A DNA stretch of 64,000 nucleotides from Branchiostoma floridae (Eukaryota; Chordata; Leptocardii; Amphioxiformes; Branchiostomatidae), in the NCBI RefSeq assembly GCF_000003815.2, contig NC_049995.1, positions 10,007,295 to 10,071,294 of the forward strand, given 5' to 3'. The position numbers were made by a program, and so were the translations under genes. This document shows positions 1 to 10,510 of the stretch, piece after piece (within the stretch, counting starts at the first letter, position 1; each line of letters starts with the position of its first letter). The notes under the pieces are model-generated. The model was not told the origin of the DNA. It worked only from the letters and a program-made list of their open reading frames with translations, and did not search any database.

Positions 1-563
1 CGTAGACTCACGACCGCTTCCCCTCTGAACAGCTCCACGACGGCATATCGTTGGTTTCCCAAGTCGAATCGGCTGGGTAGGAACGTGCTCCCGTTGTAAT
101 TGTGGGATATGTGCATGGTTGAAAATCCGCAAGCCAGAAGAACTGACGACACGCTGCTCATGTTGCGTTTGAGAGCGAGCCATTGCTCTGGGGCTAGAGC
201 CAGCCCTTGTTTACCGGGCTTCCACACGTCTTTCTCGGGACAAGGTCGATAGAACCTCCGCACATTCACTAGCGGCATCCCCTTGAAACAGCCGACTGTA
301 ACAAAGACGTCTTCGCCAATAGAGAACCTGGCTTCAACTCCGTCGTTGATAACCTCCGATGTCGGGGGTCGTTTAACGGTCGGTGCTGGCTTGGTCGCGG
401 GCCAAGTGTCTGGTACGTCTCCAGTTGGCGGCGTCCGGGCTCCGCCGTGACGGGGTGATGTCTGCGTCGCTGCGTCCGCCTGTGGAGGTTTAGAGAGCCC
501 GGCGTACGCGGGTAGTGTCCTCCAATATTGGAGATCTTTCGGATAAATCACTGAGTCGTCCAT
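1..563 (-). CDS. PC4 (transcriptional coactivator p15) domain protein, 3' end outside window
   Basis: An open minus-strand frame starts at the ATG at 563 (MDDSVIYPKDL...) and runs 187 codons off the left edge with no intron. Residues about 25-75 are a low-complexity Pro/Thr/Ala linker. Residues about 80-150 match a PC4 domain: a segment reading TVGCFKGMPLVNVRRFYRP, then the diagnostic KPGKQGLALAPEQWLALK, which corresponds to the family's KPGRKGISLxxEQW core. PC4 binds single-stranded DNA and, in animals, acts as an RNA polymerase II coactivator; that role here is inferred from the domain only. The domain is followed by at least 60 further residues, unlike the small human PC4, so this is a divergent or multi-part protein. 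It lies 224 bp downstream of the Mcl-1-like ORF on the same strand; no poly(A) signal was identified between them. Confidence 0.72.
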   Translation of the reverse strand, partial: MDDSVIYPKDLQYWRTLPAYAGLSKPPQADAATQTSPRHGGARTPPTGDVPDTWPATKPAPTVKRPPTSEVINDGVEARFSIGEDVFVTVGCFKGMPLVNVRRFYRPCPEKDVWKPGKQGLALAPEQWLALKRNMSSVSSVLLACGFSTMHISHNYNGSTFLPSRFDLGNQRYAVVELFRGEAVVSL

Positions 564-786
564 GGCTCGTCAGGTTCTTGGTCGTCAGCGAGGCGGTGGA
601 GATCCGTAGGTGCGCTAGATCGCGGCGGGTCTGCCTTTATGAGGACCTCTTGCCCTGCCCCAACCAATTAGCGTGCAGCTCATCATCTCATGCAATTATG
701 TAAATCAACCTTGCACCGAGCGCTGGCCAACCAGCGTACCGTACGGGGGCGTGTGTTAACATGCTCGGGCGTGTTCAGTGCAAAAT
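564..786. other. Spacer between the two minus-strand ORFs
   Basis: This short stretch holds no recognisable coding sequence. It would serve as 3' UTR of the Mcl-1-like gene and 5' flank of the PC4-domain gene. Confidence 0.4.
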
Positions 787-1281
787 TTACGTCACGATGA
801 TGCAAACGTGTGCAGTGAGAAGCCAACAGAGACACTGTACAACCGACGGGTACTTGTCGTGCCGCCGACGGTCAAGCCATCCGTCCCATCCACGTTGGTG
901 TAACAACCAGTTTCCCGCATAGTTGCAAATCAACGTTGCTAACTCGATGGCGTCGGTACTACCTTCATACCGTTCGTGCGAGTTGACACATACGTCCACG
1001 GCGAAAGACATTGCGGTAACGAGTCGACCCCAGTGTAATCGTCGCTCTTGCAGTACTTTTTCGAGCACCCTTTTCAGCCCATCCCTCGCGTTGGGTAAGT
1101 TGTCCATGAAGCTGTCGATTATCTTTTCATATTCCTGGTCCGCCGAGATCATATCCACCCACTGTATCACTTTTACGTACGCCACCGAACTGGAGTGTCT
1201 GTATTCAGGAAACAAGCCTGGGGCTTTGTGATATAGTAACTGACGAAAGACGTCTGTTGTTTGTGCTTTCAGCGCATCCAT
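787..1281 (-). CDS. Mcl-1-like Bcl-2 family protein, single exon
   Basis: A 164-aa ORF with an in-frame stop shortly upstream of its ATG. BH1 is clear at residues 82-98 (LHWGRLVTAMSFAVDVC; W84-G85-R86) and BH2 at 125-135 (WLLHQRGWDGW), very close to the Mcl-1 BH2 WLVKQRGWDGF. A weak BH3-like helix lies around 36-48 (VKVIQWVDMISAD), without the usual Gly-Asp. The last 18 residues (147-164) are hydrophobic and could be a membrane tail anchor. Multidomain Bcl-2 proteins regulate mitochondrial outer-membrane permeability; whether this one is pro- or anti-death cannot be read from sequence. It lacks the long PEST-rich N-terminus of vertebrate Mcl-1. BH2 is not interrupted, although most family members have an intron there, which suggests a retrocopy or intron loss. 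Family assignment is confident; subfamily is inferred. Confidence 0.82.
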   Translation of the reverse strand: MDALKAQTTDVFRQLLYHKAPGLFPEYRHSSSVAYVKVIQWVDMISADQEYEKIIDSFMDNLPNARDGLKRVLEKVLQERRLHWGRLVTAMSFAVDVCVNSHERYEGSTDAIELATLICNYAGNWLLHQRGWDGWLDRRRHDKYPSVVQCLCWLLTAHVCIIVT

Positions 1282-1852
1282 GAAAGACTGATCTCAGTAG
1301 AGACTTCACCAGGCCAAATAAGGGTATGTCATTCACGATTGGGGAGGGGGAGGTTCATTTGTGGCGGGGGGGTGTGTATCAAAAGGGCACATCATATCTG
1401 ACCTCTGACCCACGCCTGAATACATTATATCTGACCTCTGACCTGCGCCTGAATACATAATATGTGACTTCTGACCTCTGACCCGCCCTGACAAAATAAT
1501 ATCTGACCTCTGACCTGCTCCACTAGGCAGGCGATGACCTTTGACCTGCGCCTGCTTGCGCCTGAATAATAATAGTCAGCGTACACCTACTATACTACTG
1601 ACGTATATATGCGTATTTTTTTATGATAAAGGCATAGAAAGCGATCTGTGAATTGATCAACTTATGTTAATAGTATGTGGACTTTATTTATCGTAATATC
1701 ATTGATTTGCTATATCTCCTGACTTCTTTATTGCGCTGAGATGCACAACCTATGATTTACAGCTGATTAAAATACTGAGATCACTACTGATGGTCTGTAC
1801 GTTGAAACTCAGAGTAGCTCTCTTACTTTGTTATCATCTACTCAACAATTAG
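1282..1852. other. Intergenic region with nuclear-receptor-like minisatellite
   Basis: Region between the divergently oriented Mcl-1-like gene and the first cathepsin C copy. It contains the TGACCT minisatellite annotated separately. No exon encoding a signal peptide or exclusion domain for the downstream cathepsin C copy is visible here. Confidence 0.5.
1395..1547 (+). repeat. Degenerate ~35-40 bp minisatellite carrying DR1-type TGACCTnTGACC motifs
   Basis: Four irregular units repeat TGACCTCTGACC followed by a CGCCTGAATACAT-like segment, with the motif at 1399, 1432, 1472 and 1504. A fifth at 1535-1547 reads TGACCTTTGACCT, the perfect reverse complement of an AGGTCA direct repeat with 1-bp spacing. 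That spacing is the DR1 site used by HNF4, RXR heterodimers and COUP-TF. Regulatory use is inference. Confidence 0.7.
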
Positions 1853-2027
1853 CCATCAAACATCTCCCGAAGAATTTTGACTGGCGCAACATCGATGGAC
1901 AAGATTATGTCTCGGCTGTCAAAGACCAGGGCAACGTATGCGGCAGCTGCTACGCACAGGCAACGGCAATCGCGTTGGAGTCCCGCCTCAGGATCATGAC
2001 CAACAACACTCTCATGGTTAGTGCAAT

Positions 2028-2170
2028 CACGTGTTGTTCACGTGTATCATCACGTGATGGTCACGTGTGTCATTCCATTGTGATTGTGTGTATCATCACG
2101 TGATTGCCACCTTTATCATCAGCTGATGGTTATGTCTGCCATCACGTGACTATCACGTGATAGTCACGTG
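2028..2170. promoter_or_regulatory. Cluster of eight CACGTG E-boxes in cathepsin C copy 1 intron
   Basis: CACGTG occurs at 2028, 2039, 2051, 2062, 2097, 2143, 2154 and 2165, several within larger ATCACGTGAT or GTCACGTG contexts. It lies just after the active-site-Cys exon. Such sites bind bHLH-zip factors such as TFEB/MiT (CLEAR element), USF or Myc; function here is inferred. Confidence 0.5.
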
Positions 2171-3186
2171 TATGATAATTTTTATTCTGTGTGAATGGCG
2201 CCGGTATTTTCTGATGAAGATAGACCATAACCATTTTGTGACTACACCACATAATGTCCACTAAATTATTGAATATCGTTCTCAGACCACAATGTCACCT
2301 CAGGACGTAGTGAGCTGTAGCGACTACTCGCAAGGCTGCAAAGGGGGTTTTCCGTACCTCACATCCAAATACGCCCAAGACTTCGGCATGGTCGAGGAGC
2401 GGTGTAACCCCTACCACGGACACGACACAGCCTGCAGGCCGTATCCGGCTGACTGTAGGAGATACTACGTTGCAGACTACCAATACATCGGTAAAGCCAC
2501 CATCTCTTTTCTAATAGGTTCCTAGTATGATAAAGGCAGTCCAGCTATATAACAGAACTGTGCCTACTGTACTGTCTGTCTTTGCCTTTCGTTTGAGTTC
2601 AACAAACAAGATGGTTAAAGGTCGCCTATGTTATATGTTGAAGTTATTGCCCCAAACATGTTTCACGTTAGATAAACACTTTGAATTATCAATTCATCGA
2701 TAGAGTAACAGCGCCATAATGTTAACATATGATTATCGTGCTGGTTTTTTGTCTTGTTAATAGGTTTGTAACAATCATAAATTGAAAAAAAACAGTTGTG
2801 GAGATTTTTTTCTTCCTATTTGCAGGAGGCTATTATGGTGCGTGTAACGAAGGACTGATGATGTTGGACCTGGTAAAGAATGGACCAATCCCCGTCAGTT
2901 TCCAGGTGTATGACGACTTCCGGCAGTACCATAATGGAATATACCACCACACAGGTTAGGTCACAATGTCATAAATATGTTTCCATTAGGATTTGCTACA
3001 ACAACAAAGCAAGTCCAGGACAAAAGATACAGAAATAGGAACTCAGCGCCAAGAAAACCGCCGGAGGGAGCAAAGTTAACCTTGCCGGATTGACCCCAAT
3101 CTTCCCTACATCTATAACATTAACGTATCAAATATCATCACAATCTATCCAGTGGTTCTTGAGTATTACTGCTAACCACGAATAAG

Positions 3187-3410
3187 TGCACACACACACA
3201 TACACACAAGCACACACACACACACACATACATACACATACACACACACATACACACACACACATACACACACGTATAGACACACACACGTATAGACACG
3301 CACACACACACACACACGCGTATACACACATTCACACACACACACATACACACACACATACATACACACACGCACACACAAACATACATACACACACACA
3401 CATACGCACG

Positions 3411-3461
<51 letters not shown>

Positions 3462-3530
3462 GCACGCACACACACATACACACGCACACACACACGTACA
3501 CACACGCACACACATATACACGCAAACATT
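3187..3530. repeat. Compound (CA)n/(TA)n microsatellite
   Basis: About 340 bp of CA-rich dinucleotide repeats with interspersed TA and CG steps and a pure (TA)n core near 3428-3460. It lies in the last intron of cathepsin C copy 1. Long open frames through it on both strands are artefacts. Confidence 0.95.
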
Positions 3531-3853
3531 CATATGCAAACACTCACAAACTACAATAGATGGAACCCAGAACCATTTTTATTGAGATAAAATATCTTAA
3601 TGCACTTCAAACAATTTTTTTCCAATTTACAGGCTTGAAAGACGGCTGGAACCCATGGAAAGTCACCGACCACGTGGTCACCATAGTCGGCTACGGAATC
3701 GACCCAAGTTCGGACGAGAAGTACTGGATAGCCCAGAACACGTGGGGTACGGACTGGGGTGAGCTGGGATACTTCAAAATCCGCAGGGGAACCAACGAGG
3801 TCAACATTGAGTCCATCGCAGTGACCATGACTCCCATTGTGCCTAATCCGTAA

Positions 3854-5113
3854 ACATTTTACCTAGTTTAAACTGTGCATGTGACGTGGCAATGTCGGTG
3901 GTTTGCTACTTTTTGATTGACAAATAACGTTTACCTGTACATGTTAGCGTTTAAATATATTGTATCTCTTGCTTGGCAAGCTGCCAATTGCTAGCATGCT
4001 ATTGATCACTTCCCTTTTCATCAAACCGATTGGTAACAAGCTACACCCAACGACCTGTTCGGGTGTAGCCGGCCATCATATGAGTAATGCAGCCTAGCTA
4101 CAACATTGGATCCGAGCCAAACCACTGACTTGGAATTGTCCAAGTATGACTCATTGTGCCATTTTTGCCTTACGTTCTGTCAGGTAGCAATTCTCCGGGG
4201 GCACAACAAGACAAATTTACGAAAGAAGACGTCAATTGGTTACAGCAACACCACATATTTTACGGAGGTAAAAAGTAGAGTAAAGTAGAGCACTAGTATT
4301 TATCGGTTATTTCCTCTGAAATCTAAATAAATACGCGTTCTTCATACTATGCAGTAGACTCACTCATTTTTGCGAAAACATTTCTAGGTTAACATTACCA
4401 GGACTGCATTTCATCGCCTGCAACAACAATAGAATTGAGCCAGATCTTAGCAATAGTGTTTCTTTGGGTTACAACTACAAAAGTTAATAGCTAAAAAGTA
4501 CTTCATTCGGTCAATTTTTCGCTTTTCCAACGAGTCTTCCAGAACCATATACATGTATGCTGCTGAAGTCTGATACTAAATTATATTGTCTGTGACAGCT
4601 GGTTGAATGTGTAAAAAATACATTCAATTTGTACAAAATTGTGATTTTAGACATTTGTATGGCATTTTCTTCAACCTTACAGAGAACAGAATACAAGCAA
4701 AGTTGGTGGAAAATCTAATATGTAATTGAACTTTGTCCCAGTTGCAGCGGAGATTCAGAGATATGGATTGAGCATAACAAGTTGACTGCGCACTACCAAA
4801 GACAAGTGCGGTACTTTTCTATGACTATTTTTGGCGATGGAAGATCAAACAGCTCTGGTGGAGCCACTGCATAAGATCTCCCGCATCCGGAGTTTTTACT
4901 CTGGCCGCCTGTTTGTCTGGGTTTTCAAGCTTTAGCAAGGCGAGTAAAATTTGTCTTATACGTCAGATTTCTCTCCCTTGTTCCTACCCTGGTGATGCAA
5001 CTACTTTGGAAGTTCAGCGTGACGAAAGTTTGAGAACGTTAGATTTCAAAAATTAACCGTTAGATTTGAATTTTAACGGACGTTCGATAGCCGTAACGTT
5101 GGAAAGGTTCGCC
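3854..5113. other. Spacer between cathepsin C copies
   Basis: Contains the 3' flank of copy 1, a short fragment (about 4100-4145) of the foldback element seen whole at 30403-30562, and the AT-rich 5' flank of copy 2. No coding exon was recognised. Confidence 0.5.
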
Positions 5114-8100
5114 ATGACAGCGGTGCTGATGCTCGTGATGTTGTCCGGCCTACCGATGTCCTGGGCCGACACACCGGCCAACTGTTCCTGGGCTCAAGTC
5201 GCCGGACTCTGGGAGTTTCACGTCGGAGCGGTGAGTACACGTTGACTTACGTTAACCACTGTTTATGGTGTAAAAGAGTGAAGTTCAAAGAAACTAGAAC
5301 TATGATAAAAACATGTTTGGCATCTACAGTCTAGTATCAGACGGTGTGTTAATTTGACGGCGATAGTTGCTGAGCACAATGACTTGCTTAATTGTTTTCC
5401 TTCTTTTCTTTAGTTAAAAGTTAATTGCAAGTTCGTGCTAATTGCAAATACGTGATTGAAACATAGAAGGCACACATGTGACAATGAACAATGATAAATA
5501 TCATTTTGAAAAAGGCTACTCGAATCCGAAGTGTTGACTTTTCTTGTAATGAATCTACATGTATGAATATACGAAAGCTATGTTGGGTCAACAACCGCTA
5601 ACTGTGTCACACAAAGGATGCAGTCAGTGTGGGTCTTTCCTGCCATGTTGGTCATCCTTCCACAACTTTAAAGATGCTTCTTTTAGTGATGATAATAAAT
5701 CGACCCAGATCAAAGTTTATTCTAGTAACGCATGGCTTCTGAGGATTACATGTGTTGACAGCAAATAAAACCCACATAAATAAAGGAACATTTAAGACTG
5801 GCAATGTGACAAGATGTACGTGGCTATTGGTAAATTGAAGTTGAGCCATTGCCAATCTCGGCCTACAAAAGACATATGTCATGTAGGGTAGAACATCTGA
5901 AAGTTCTGTGTACCATCCAATGTTTATCATGTCTACATACAAGTGCTAACAAAACGCTACCTTCTTGGCGAGGGTAATGGATAATTAGTACGTTCAGGGT
6001 TCCTAGTACGCATGCGCAACGACATGCATTGTGGGTGATATGCCAAAGGTGAATGCCCCTGACTTGTAGAAAGTTATATTTGGTACATTGTTTTTGTCTC
6101 AGGGCCTTCATCTTTGGTATATTACCCATAATTTCTGTCACTGCACATGCGTACTCATAACCGTGAACGTACGTATACCGTATACGTACCGATTCCGCAG
6201 GGTGGAAACGACAACCGGTTGAAGTGCAGTGGCTTCTCGCCTGTGGAGATGTTTCAGTTGAACCTTCAGTTCCCGGATGTTGTGTGGGACCAGGACGGCA
6301 ACAAGGGCTTCTGGACCATGATCTACAACCAGGGCTTCGAGGTGGTCATCAACCAGAGGAAATACTTCGCCTTCTCAACGTAAGAGATATGGTCAAACCT
6401 GGGGTCAAACCGGTTTTTCTTGTTGAAAAAAAAAACTCAAAGAAAGAAGAATAAAATACGCCAAAAATAGTTACTCAAGCAACTGGATATGGTTTTGAAA
6501 CAGTCAGACGTTTCGGAAAGAATCCACTTTCCTTCGTCAGTGACACTGAAGTGATCTGCAAGAAACAGGTCTTTTATACTCTAACTATGAATGAAGACAA
6601 TTTCAGATGTCCTATAGGAAACGTTGTAAGACAATTCATACNNNNNNNNNNNNNNNNNNNNNNNNNNNNNNNNNNNNNNNNNNNNNNNNNNNNNNNNNNN
6701 NNNNNNNNNNNNNNNNNNNNNNNNNNNNNNNNNNNNNNNNNAGTTGCTTGGAGTAAACTATTTTTGGCGTATCTTATTACCTGGATGTCTAACCTACATC
6801 GACGTAAAGAAGAATAAAAATTTTTGCTTTTAGATCATCACACTTCAAAACTGCAAGAAAATCTGAGATATTGAGTCTGTTTCTATAAAATTGTTTCATT
6901 ATTTACAGTTTCATACAAGATGGCAGCGTCGTCACGAGCTACTGCAACACGACGTTCGCAGGATGGTCACATGACCTCCTGGGACGAGACTGGGCCTGTT
7001 ACTATGGCATCCGACTGAAACCTGGTGTCCCGGATGAAGCACCAGTCACAACTCGCTTGCTACAAAAGATCGAGGAAAAGAGGACTCAAATGAATGATAC
7101 GAACTTCGTAAAAGGTTGTACAATTAAAAATGTTGATAATATGTTGCCTTTAGCATTGTATCAATTCTGAGTAATTCATTTTCGTTTTGTTGTACGTAAC
7201 TTTTCTGTATCATCGCATCTTCAGTCAGTTTGGTAGCATGCTAACCCTTCTGTCGTATTGAGGTCACTTTAGAGGTCAAGCCATGAAGGTTTTCAAATTA
7301 TCTTCAATGCTAGAACCAGATAGCTCTTAAAGACCTATATAGCATGCATTCAAATGTATTCACGATGTTCAAACTTCTATTTTTTCACCAGCAATAAATA
7401 GTGCACAAAGGTCATGGAAGGCGGTGACCTACCCAGAACACATTGGGATGCGGCTATCCAACATGGCGTCCATGTCAGGTGGCCATGTCTCCGCGCTGAG
7501 CTACCCCTTACCAGTAGAGATGGACGAGAAAACTAGAATAGGTGAGACAACATTATCTATTGATTTATTAGCTCTTGTTTATTGAAAAAAATTAGCTATG
7601 ATTTAAACATGCATCTGTGATTATGCAGGCATGACTTGTTTGTGTCGAAGTTTTTTCTTAATTCTAATTTTCATCTTTTTTTAATGATTTAATTACAGCT
7701 ATAAGTCACTTGCCATCGGAGTTCGATTGGCGCAACGTCAACGGTCAGAATTTTGTCCCTGACGTCAGGGAGCAAGGCGACAGTTGTGGCAGCTGCTACG
7801 CACAGGTCACGGCCGCCGTGTTGGAATCACGTCTTCGAATCATGACCAACAATACTCTCAAGGTCAGTGCAATCACGTGATCGTCACATGATTAACCACG
7901 TGATCGTCGCATGATTAACTAAGGCACGTGCAACGATAACTGCAGTCCAATATTTGGCCCCATCTAATAAGACTAATTGATAAAGCACAGTTTGAAAGAG
8001 ATGAAAACAACTGCAATCAAAACTGCAAAACTGTAGCCTAGAGGCTGAAGTGCAGACTTCTAGTAACGTACAATAAGCTACCTTCCATGTTTGGGTTGTT

Positions 8101-10203
8101 GTTTGAAACCAACAAGTAACTTTAAAAGTTAAAAAAAAGAGAAAAGAAGAACAGCTAAAAATATTCACTCACGTGATCTTCTCGTCACAATTTGAATCAT
8201 GAGAGTGCCATTTTAGGATGCAAGCACAACAAAAAGGACTGTCCGCCATATTGGTGTCCTGTCATATTGGTGTTCCATTCAATTCAGTGCACCTCTCAGT
8301 TTGACTCAAGCGCAAATTACATGTCAATAGGGACACCAACAAGGCAGTAGAAGCACCTTTGACCTATCACATTCCTTTTCTCGTTCCCAGACCAGCATGT
8401 CGCCCCAGGATGTGGTGAGCTGTAGCGAGTACTCGCAGGGCTGCCTTGGGGGTTTTCCGTATCTGACTGCCAAGTACGCCCAAGATTTTGGCATGGTCGA
8501 AGAACGGTGTGACCCCTACCACGGATACCCAACTCCCTGCAAACAGTATCCTTCTGACTGTAGGAGATACTACGCCGAAGATTACCACTATATCGGTAAG
8601 GCTGTTTATGTCATACCTGGGCCGCGAAAACGTTCGATACAGGTGTTCCGGACCGTGTGATATCTTTCTGTAACACACAGGCTTCCAAGTTGTATCACAC
8701 GGGCTTCCTTCAAGTAAATCAACCTATTTCAAACATGCCGAGTGCGGCACGGTTGAAAATTCGAATACCGGATTCGGACGTTAGGATTGCTGTTGTTACA
8801 ATTGTTTGTTCGAGGACACAACATTTTCGCGACTTCTAGTGCATTTCATATCAAAACATGTGTTTTCTCAGGTGGGTATGGCATAGATAAAATACAACAA
8901 GGTGTATTCCGCATCACCCTCGGTCCCAGCCCTCCCGCGAATCGGATCACCCTCCGGCCTTCGGCGGTCGGGCGATCCTACCCGCGGTCGGGCTTGTACC
9001 TCGGGTGATACGGAATAAACTATTCTATATTTATACCATGCCCAACACAAATACCATTATTTTGTTATTTGAATCCGATCTATGCGTTAATTAGTAGTTT
9101 ATGCAGTATTAGCAAGCATTAAAAACGTTATTAACGAAGGGAGAGATTTGACTGAAGGGTATTTTCATTTACAGGAGGGTATTACGGCGCTTGTAACGAA
9201 GGTCTGATGATGTTGGAGCTGGTCAATAAAGGACCAATCACAGCCGCCCTTCAGGTGTATGATGACTTCCGGTATTTCAAGTCAGGGATATACCACCACA
9301 CAGGTAACTGCTTGTAATAGATAGAGTTTCGTATATAGACTTTAAAAGGTTATCTATCATAATTAGTATGTTTGAACAATTGACTGTAGATTAGTAAGTC
9401 AACCCTTTCTGTGAAATCTTTGTGGTGATTATTTTTGACAACAGAGATGTTGGAAAAACAGAGGGTTTGAGAGAATCACTTCATGTCCACATTTTTTGCA
9501 AATATTAAAGTATAAACGACAGCAAGCTCTACTAAACCGATTGTATCAGAATATTGCATTATACTATAGAGCTTGTAACTTTGAGCCTTCACACAATAAT
9601 CCAATTGCATACATTTTCGATCATGCGCATTGGTTTTTCTGGGATATTTGACCGCACACATCGGACATGCGTCTATTCTCCAAACAGCGGTTGGGTCGCG
9701 GAAATAGTAGTGGTCGGGATTTTTACCGTAGAAGTCGTGATTTTTTACCGTGGTTATTACTTACTTAATTACTACAATCTCAGCGATTCAACATCTGCTT
9801 GGAGAATAACATGCTTCCACGTTTTGGAAATACTTCGGTCAAAGTTGAACGAAAGTTGATACCACCTGCCGTCCTATTTCTGGCATGATCTGATGCGTCC
9901 AACAACCAGATGGAGAAGAAGTTTAGTATATATGATATATTCTGTCTTAAATATGACCGTTCTGTCACTTCAATACATTCAGGTCTCCAGAATGGCTGGA
10001 ATCCTTGGCAGTTCACCGATCACGTGACCACGTTCATAGGATATGGCGCTGACGCAACTTCCGGTGAGAAGTACTGGATCGGACAGAACACGTGGGGTAC
10101 GGACTGGGGCGAGCTGGGATACTTCAAAATCCGCCGGGGAACCAACGAGGTCAACATCGAGTCCATTGGGGTGGCTATGACACCTATAGTGCCGAACCCA
10201 TAG
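5114..10203 (+). CDS. CTSC: Cathepsin C (dipeptidyl peptidase 1), complete
   Basis: Eight exons: 5114-5230, 6201-6379, 6909-7114, 7392-7541, 7699-7862, 8391-8595, 9175-9303, 9983-10203; 1371 nt, 456 aa (human 463 aa). Residues 1-18 are a signal peptide, and the mature N-terminus DTPANCSW keeps the Asp that caps the active site and reads substrate N-termini. The exclusion domain carries [16 protein letters not shown] and [21 protein letters not shown]. The papain-like domain begins at LPSEFDWRN (about 222). Catalytic residues are C250 in DSCGSCYA, H397 in [11 protein letters not shown] and N419 in [11 protein letters not shown]. The family is a lysosomal dipeptidyl exopeptidase that activates other proteases. 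There is one extra residue between the oxyanion Gln and the catalytic Cys (QGDSCGSC against human QASCGSC), shared with copy 1. The first intron holds a foldback element ending about 28 bp before exon 2. Confidence 0.95.
5990..6175. mobile_element. Foldback/MITE family 1, copy in cathepsin C intron 1
   Basis: Inverted repeats of roughly 70 bp: TACGTTCAGGGTT...AGTACGCATGCGCA on the left and its imperfect complement ending at about 6172 on the right, with an inner GTGGGTGATATGCCAAAGGTGAA arm. A second copy of the family lies at 16253-16450. The right end stops about 28 bp before exon 2. No coding capacity; a non-autonomous DNA transposon is inferred. Confidence 0.75.
6450..6781. mobile_element. 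Foldback element interrupted by an assembly gap
   Basis: The left arm AATACGCCAAAAATAGTTACTCAAGCAACT is complemented on the right of the gap by AGTTGCTTGGAGTAAACTATTTTTGGCGTAT. The left interior contains GTCAGACGTTTCGGAAAGAATCCAC followed by TTCCTTCGTCAGTGAC. The 100-N gap falls inside the element, consistent with assembly collapse in a hairpin. Lies in cathepsin C intron 2. Confidence 0.7.
6642..6741. other. Assembly gap (100 N)
   Basis: Exactly 100 unresolved bases, a conventional placeholder; true length unknown. It is within cathepsin C intron 2 and does not hit an exon. Confidence 0.99.
7874..7930. promoter_or_regulatory. Three CACGTG E-boxes in cathepsin C copy 2, paralogous position
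   Basis: CACGTG at 7874, 7897 and 7925, in the same intron and starting at the same distance from the Cys exon as the cluster in copy 1. Two further near-matches (CACATG, CGCATG) look like decayed sites. Function is inferred. Confidence 0.45.
8890..9020. mobile_element. Short GC-rich foldback element
   Basis: The arms TATTCCGCATCACCCTCGG and CCTCGGGTGATACGGAATA are near-perfect complements around a GC-rich centre, in cathepsin C intron 6. No coding capacity. Confidence 0.65.
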
Positions 10204-10229
10204 CACTCTTGATTATGTTTCCCTTCATA

Positions 10230-10510
10230 AAAAGAAAACATATTGTTTTACCCCTTTTCTTCCTCTTCTTATTTCGTCAAAATAAGGTCAAAGACCTGGA
10301 CCAGGTGGCTGTCACCCTAGTTACTGGTCTAGCAGCAGACACCCTGTGGCGTTCAGTTACATTATGTAGCAAGTGGTAGGGCAGAGTTCGAGGGGCAGAT
10401 AGTCACCATGGATATGCATGTGCTGGAGTAAGGATAAACTGAGAAGTAGTAGTTTGCTAGGCTAGACCATGTTAGGTTGAAATTATTTGATTGCAAATGT
10501 TACAACCTTT
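10230..10510 (+). repeat. Dispersed repeat, copy 1
   Basis: Shares about 230 bp with 36000-36265, including AAGGTCAANGACCT, GACCAGG...GCTGTCACC, GGTTACTGGT-like and CATTATGTAGCAAGTGGTA blocks. Starts just after the cathepsin C stop, so it would form much of that gene's 3' UTR. Family unknown; no terminal inverted repeats or coding seen. Confidence 0.7.

Larger units (their letters stand above)
1853..3853 (+). pseudogene. Cathepsin C copy 1: papain-like domain only (5' truncated tandem duplicate)
   Basis: Four exons (1853-2016, 2286-2490, 2826-2954, 3633-3853) have exactly the same lengths and phases as the last four exons of the complete copy downstream. They encode LPKNFDWRN, the catalytic Cys in [39 protein letters not shown], the catalytic His in TDHVVTIVGYG, and Asn in [14 protein letters not shown], ending at TAA 3851. 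All three active-site residues are intact and the frame is open. The exons for signal peptide, exclusion domain and propeptide are absent between the upstream Bcl-2-like gene and 1853, and the first exon begins in phase 1, so no proper start exists. In cathepsin C the exclusion domain converts a papain fold into a dipeptidyl exopeptidase. This copy, if expressed at all, would lack that. A pseudogene born of partial tandem duplication is most likely; use as alternative 3' exons is possible. Confidence 0.75.

Noticed and set aside
923-1231. 102-codon plus-strand ORF
   Set aside because: Antisense shadow of the Mcl-1-like coding sequence.
3128-3590. Several overlapping ORFs of poly-Cys/Val and Thr/His character
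   Set aside because: They are translations of the CA/TA microsatellite.
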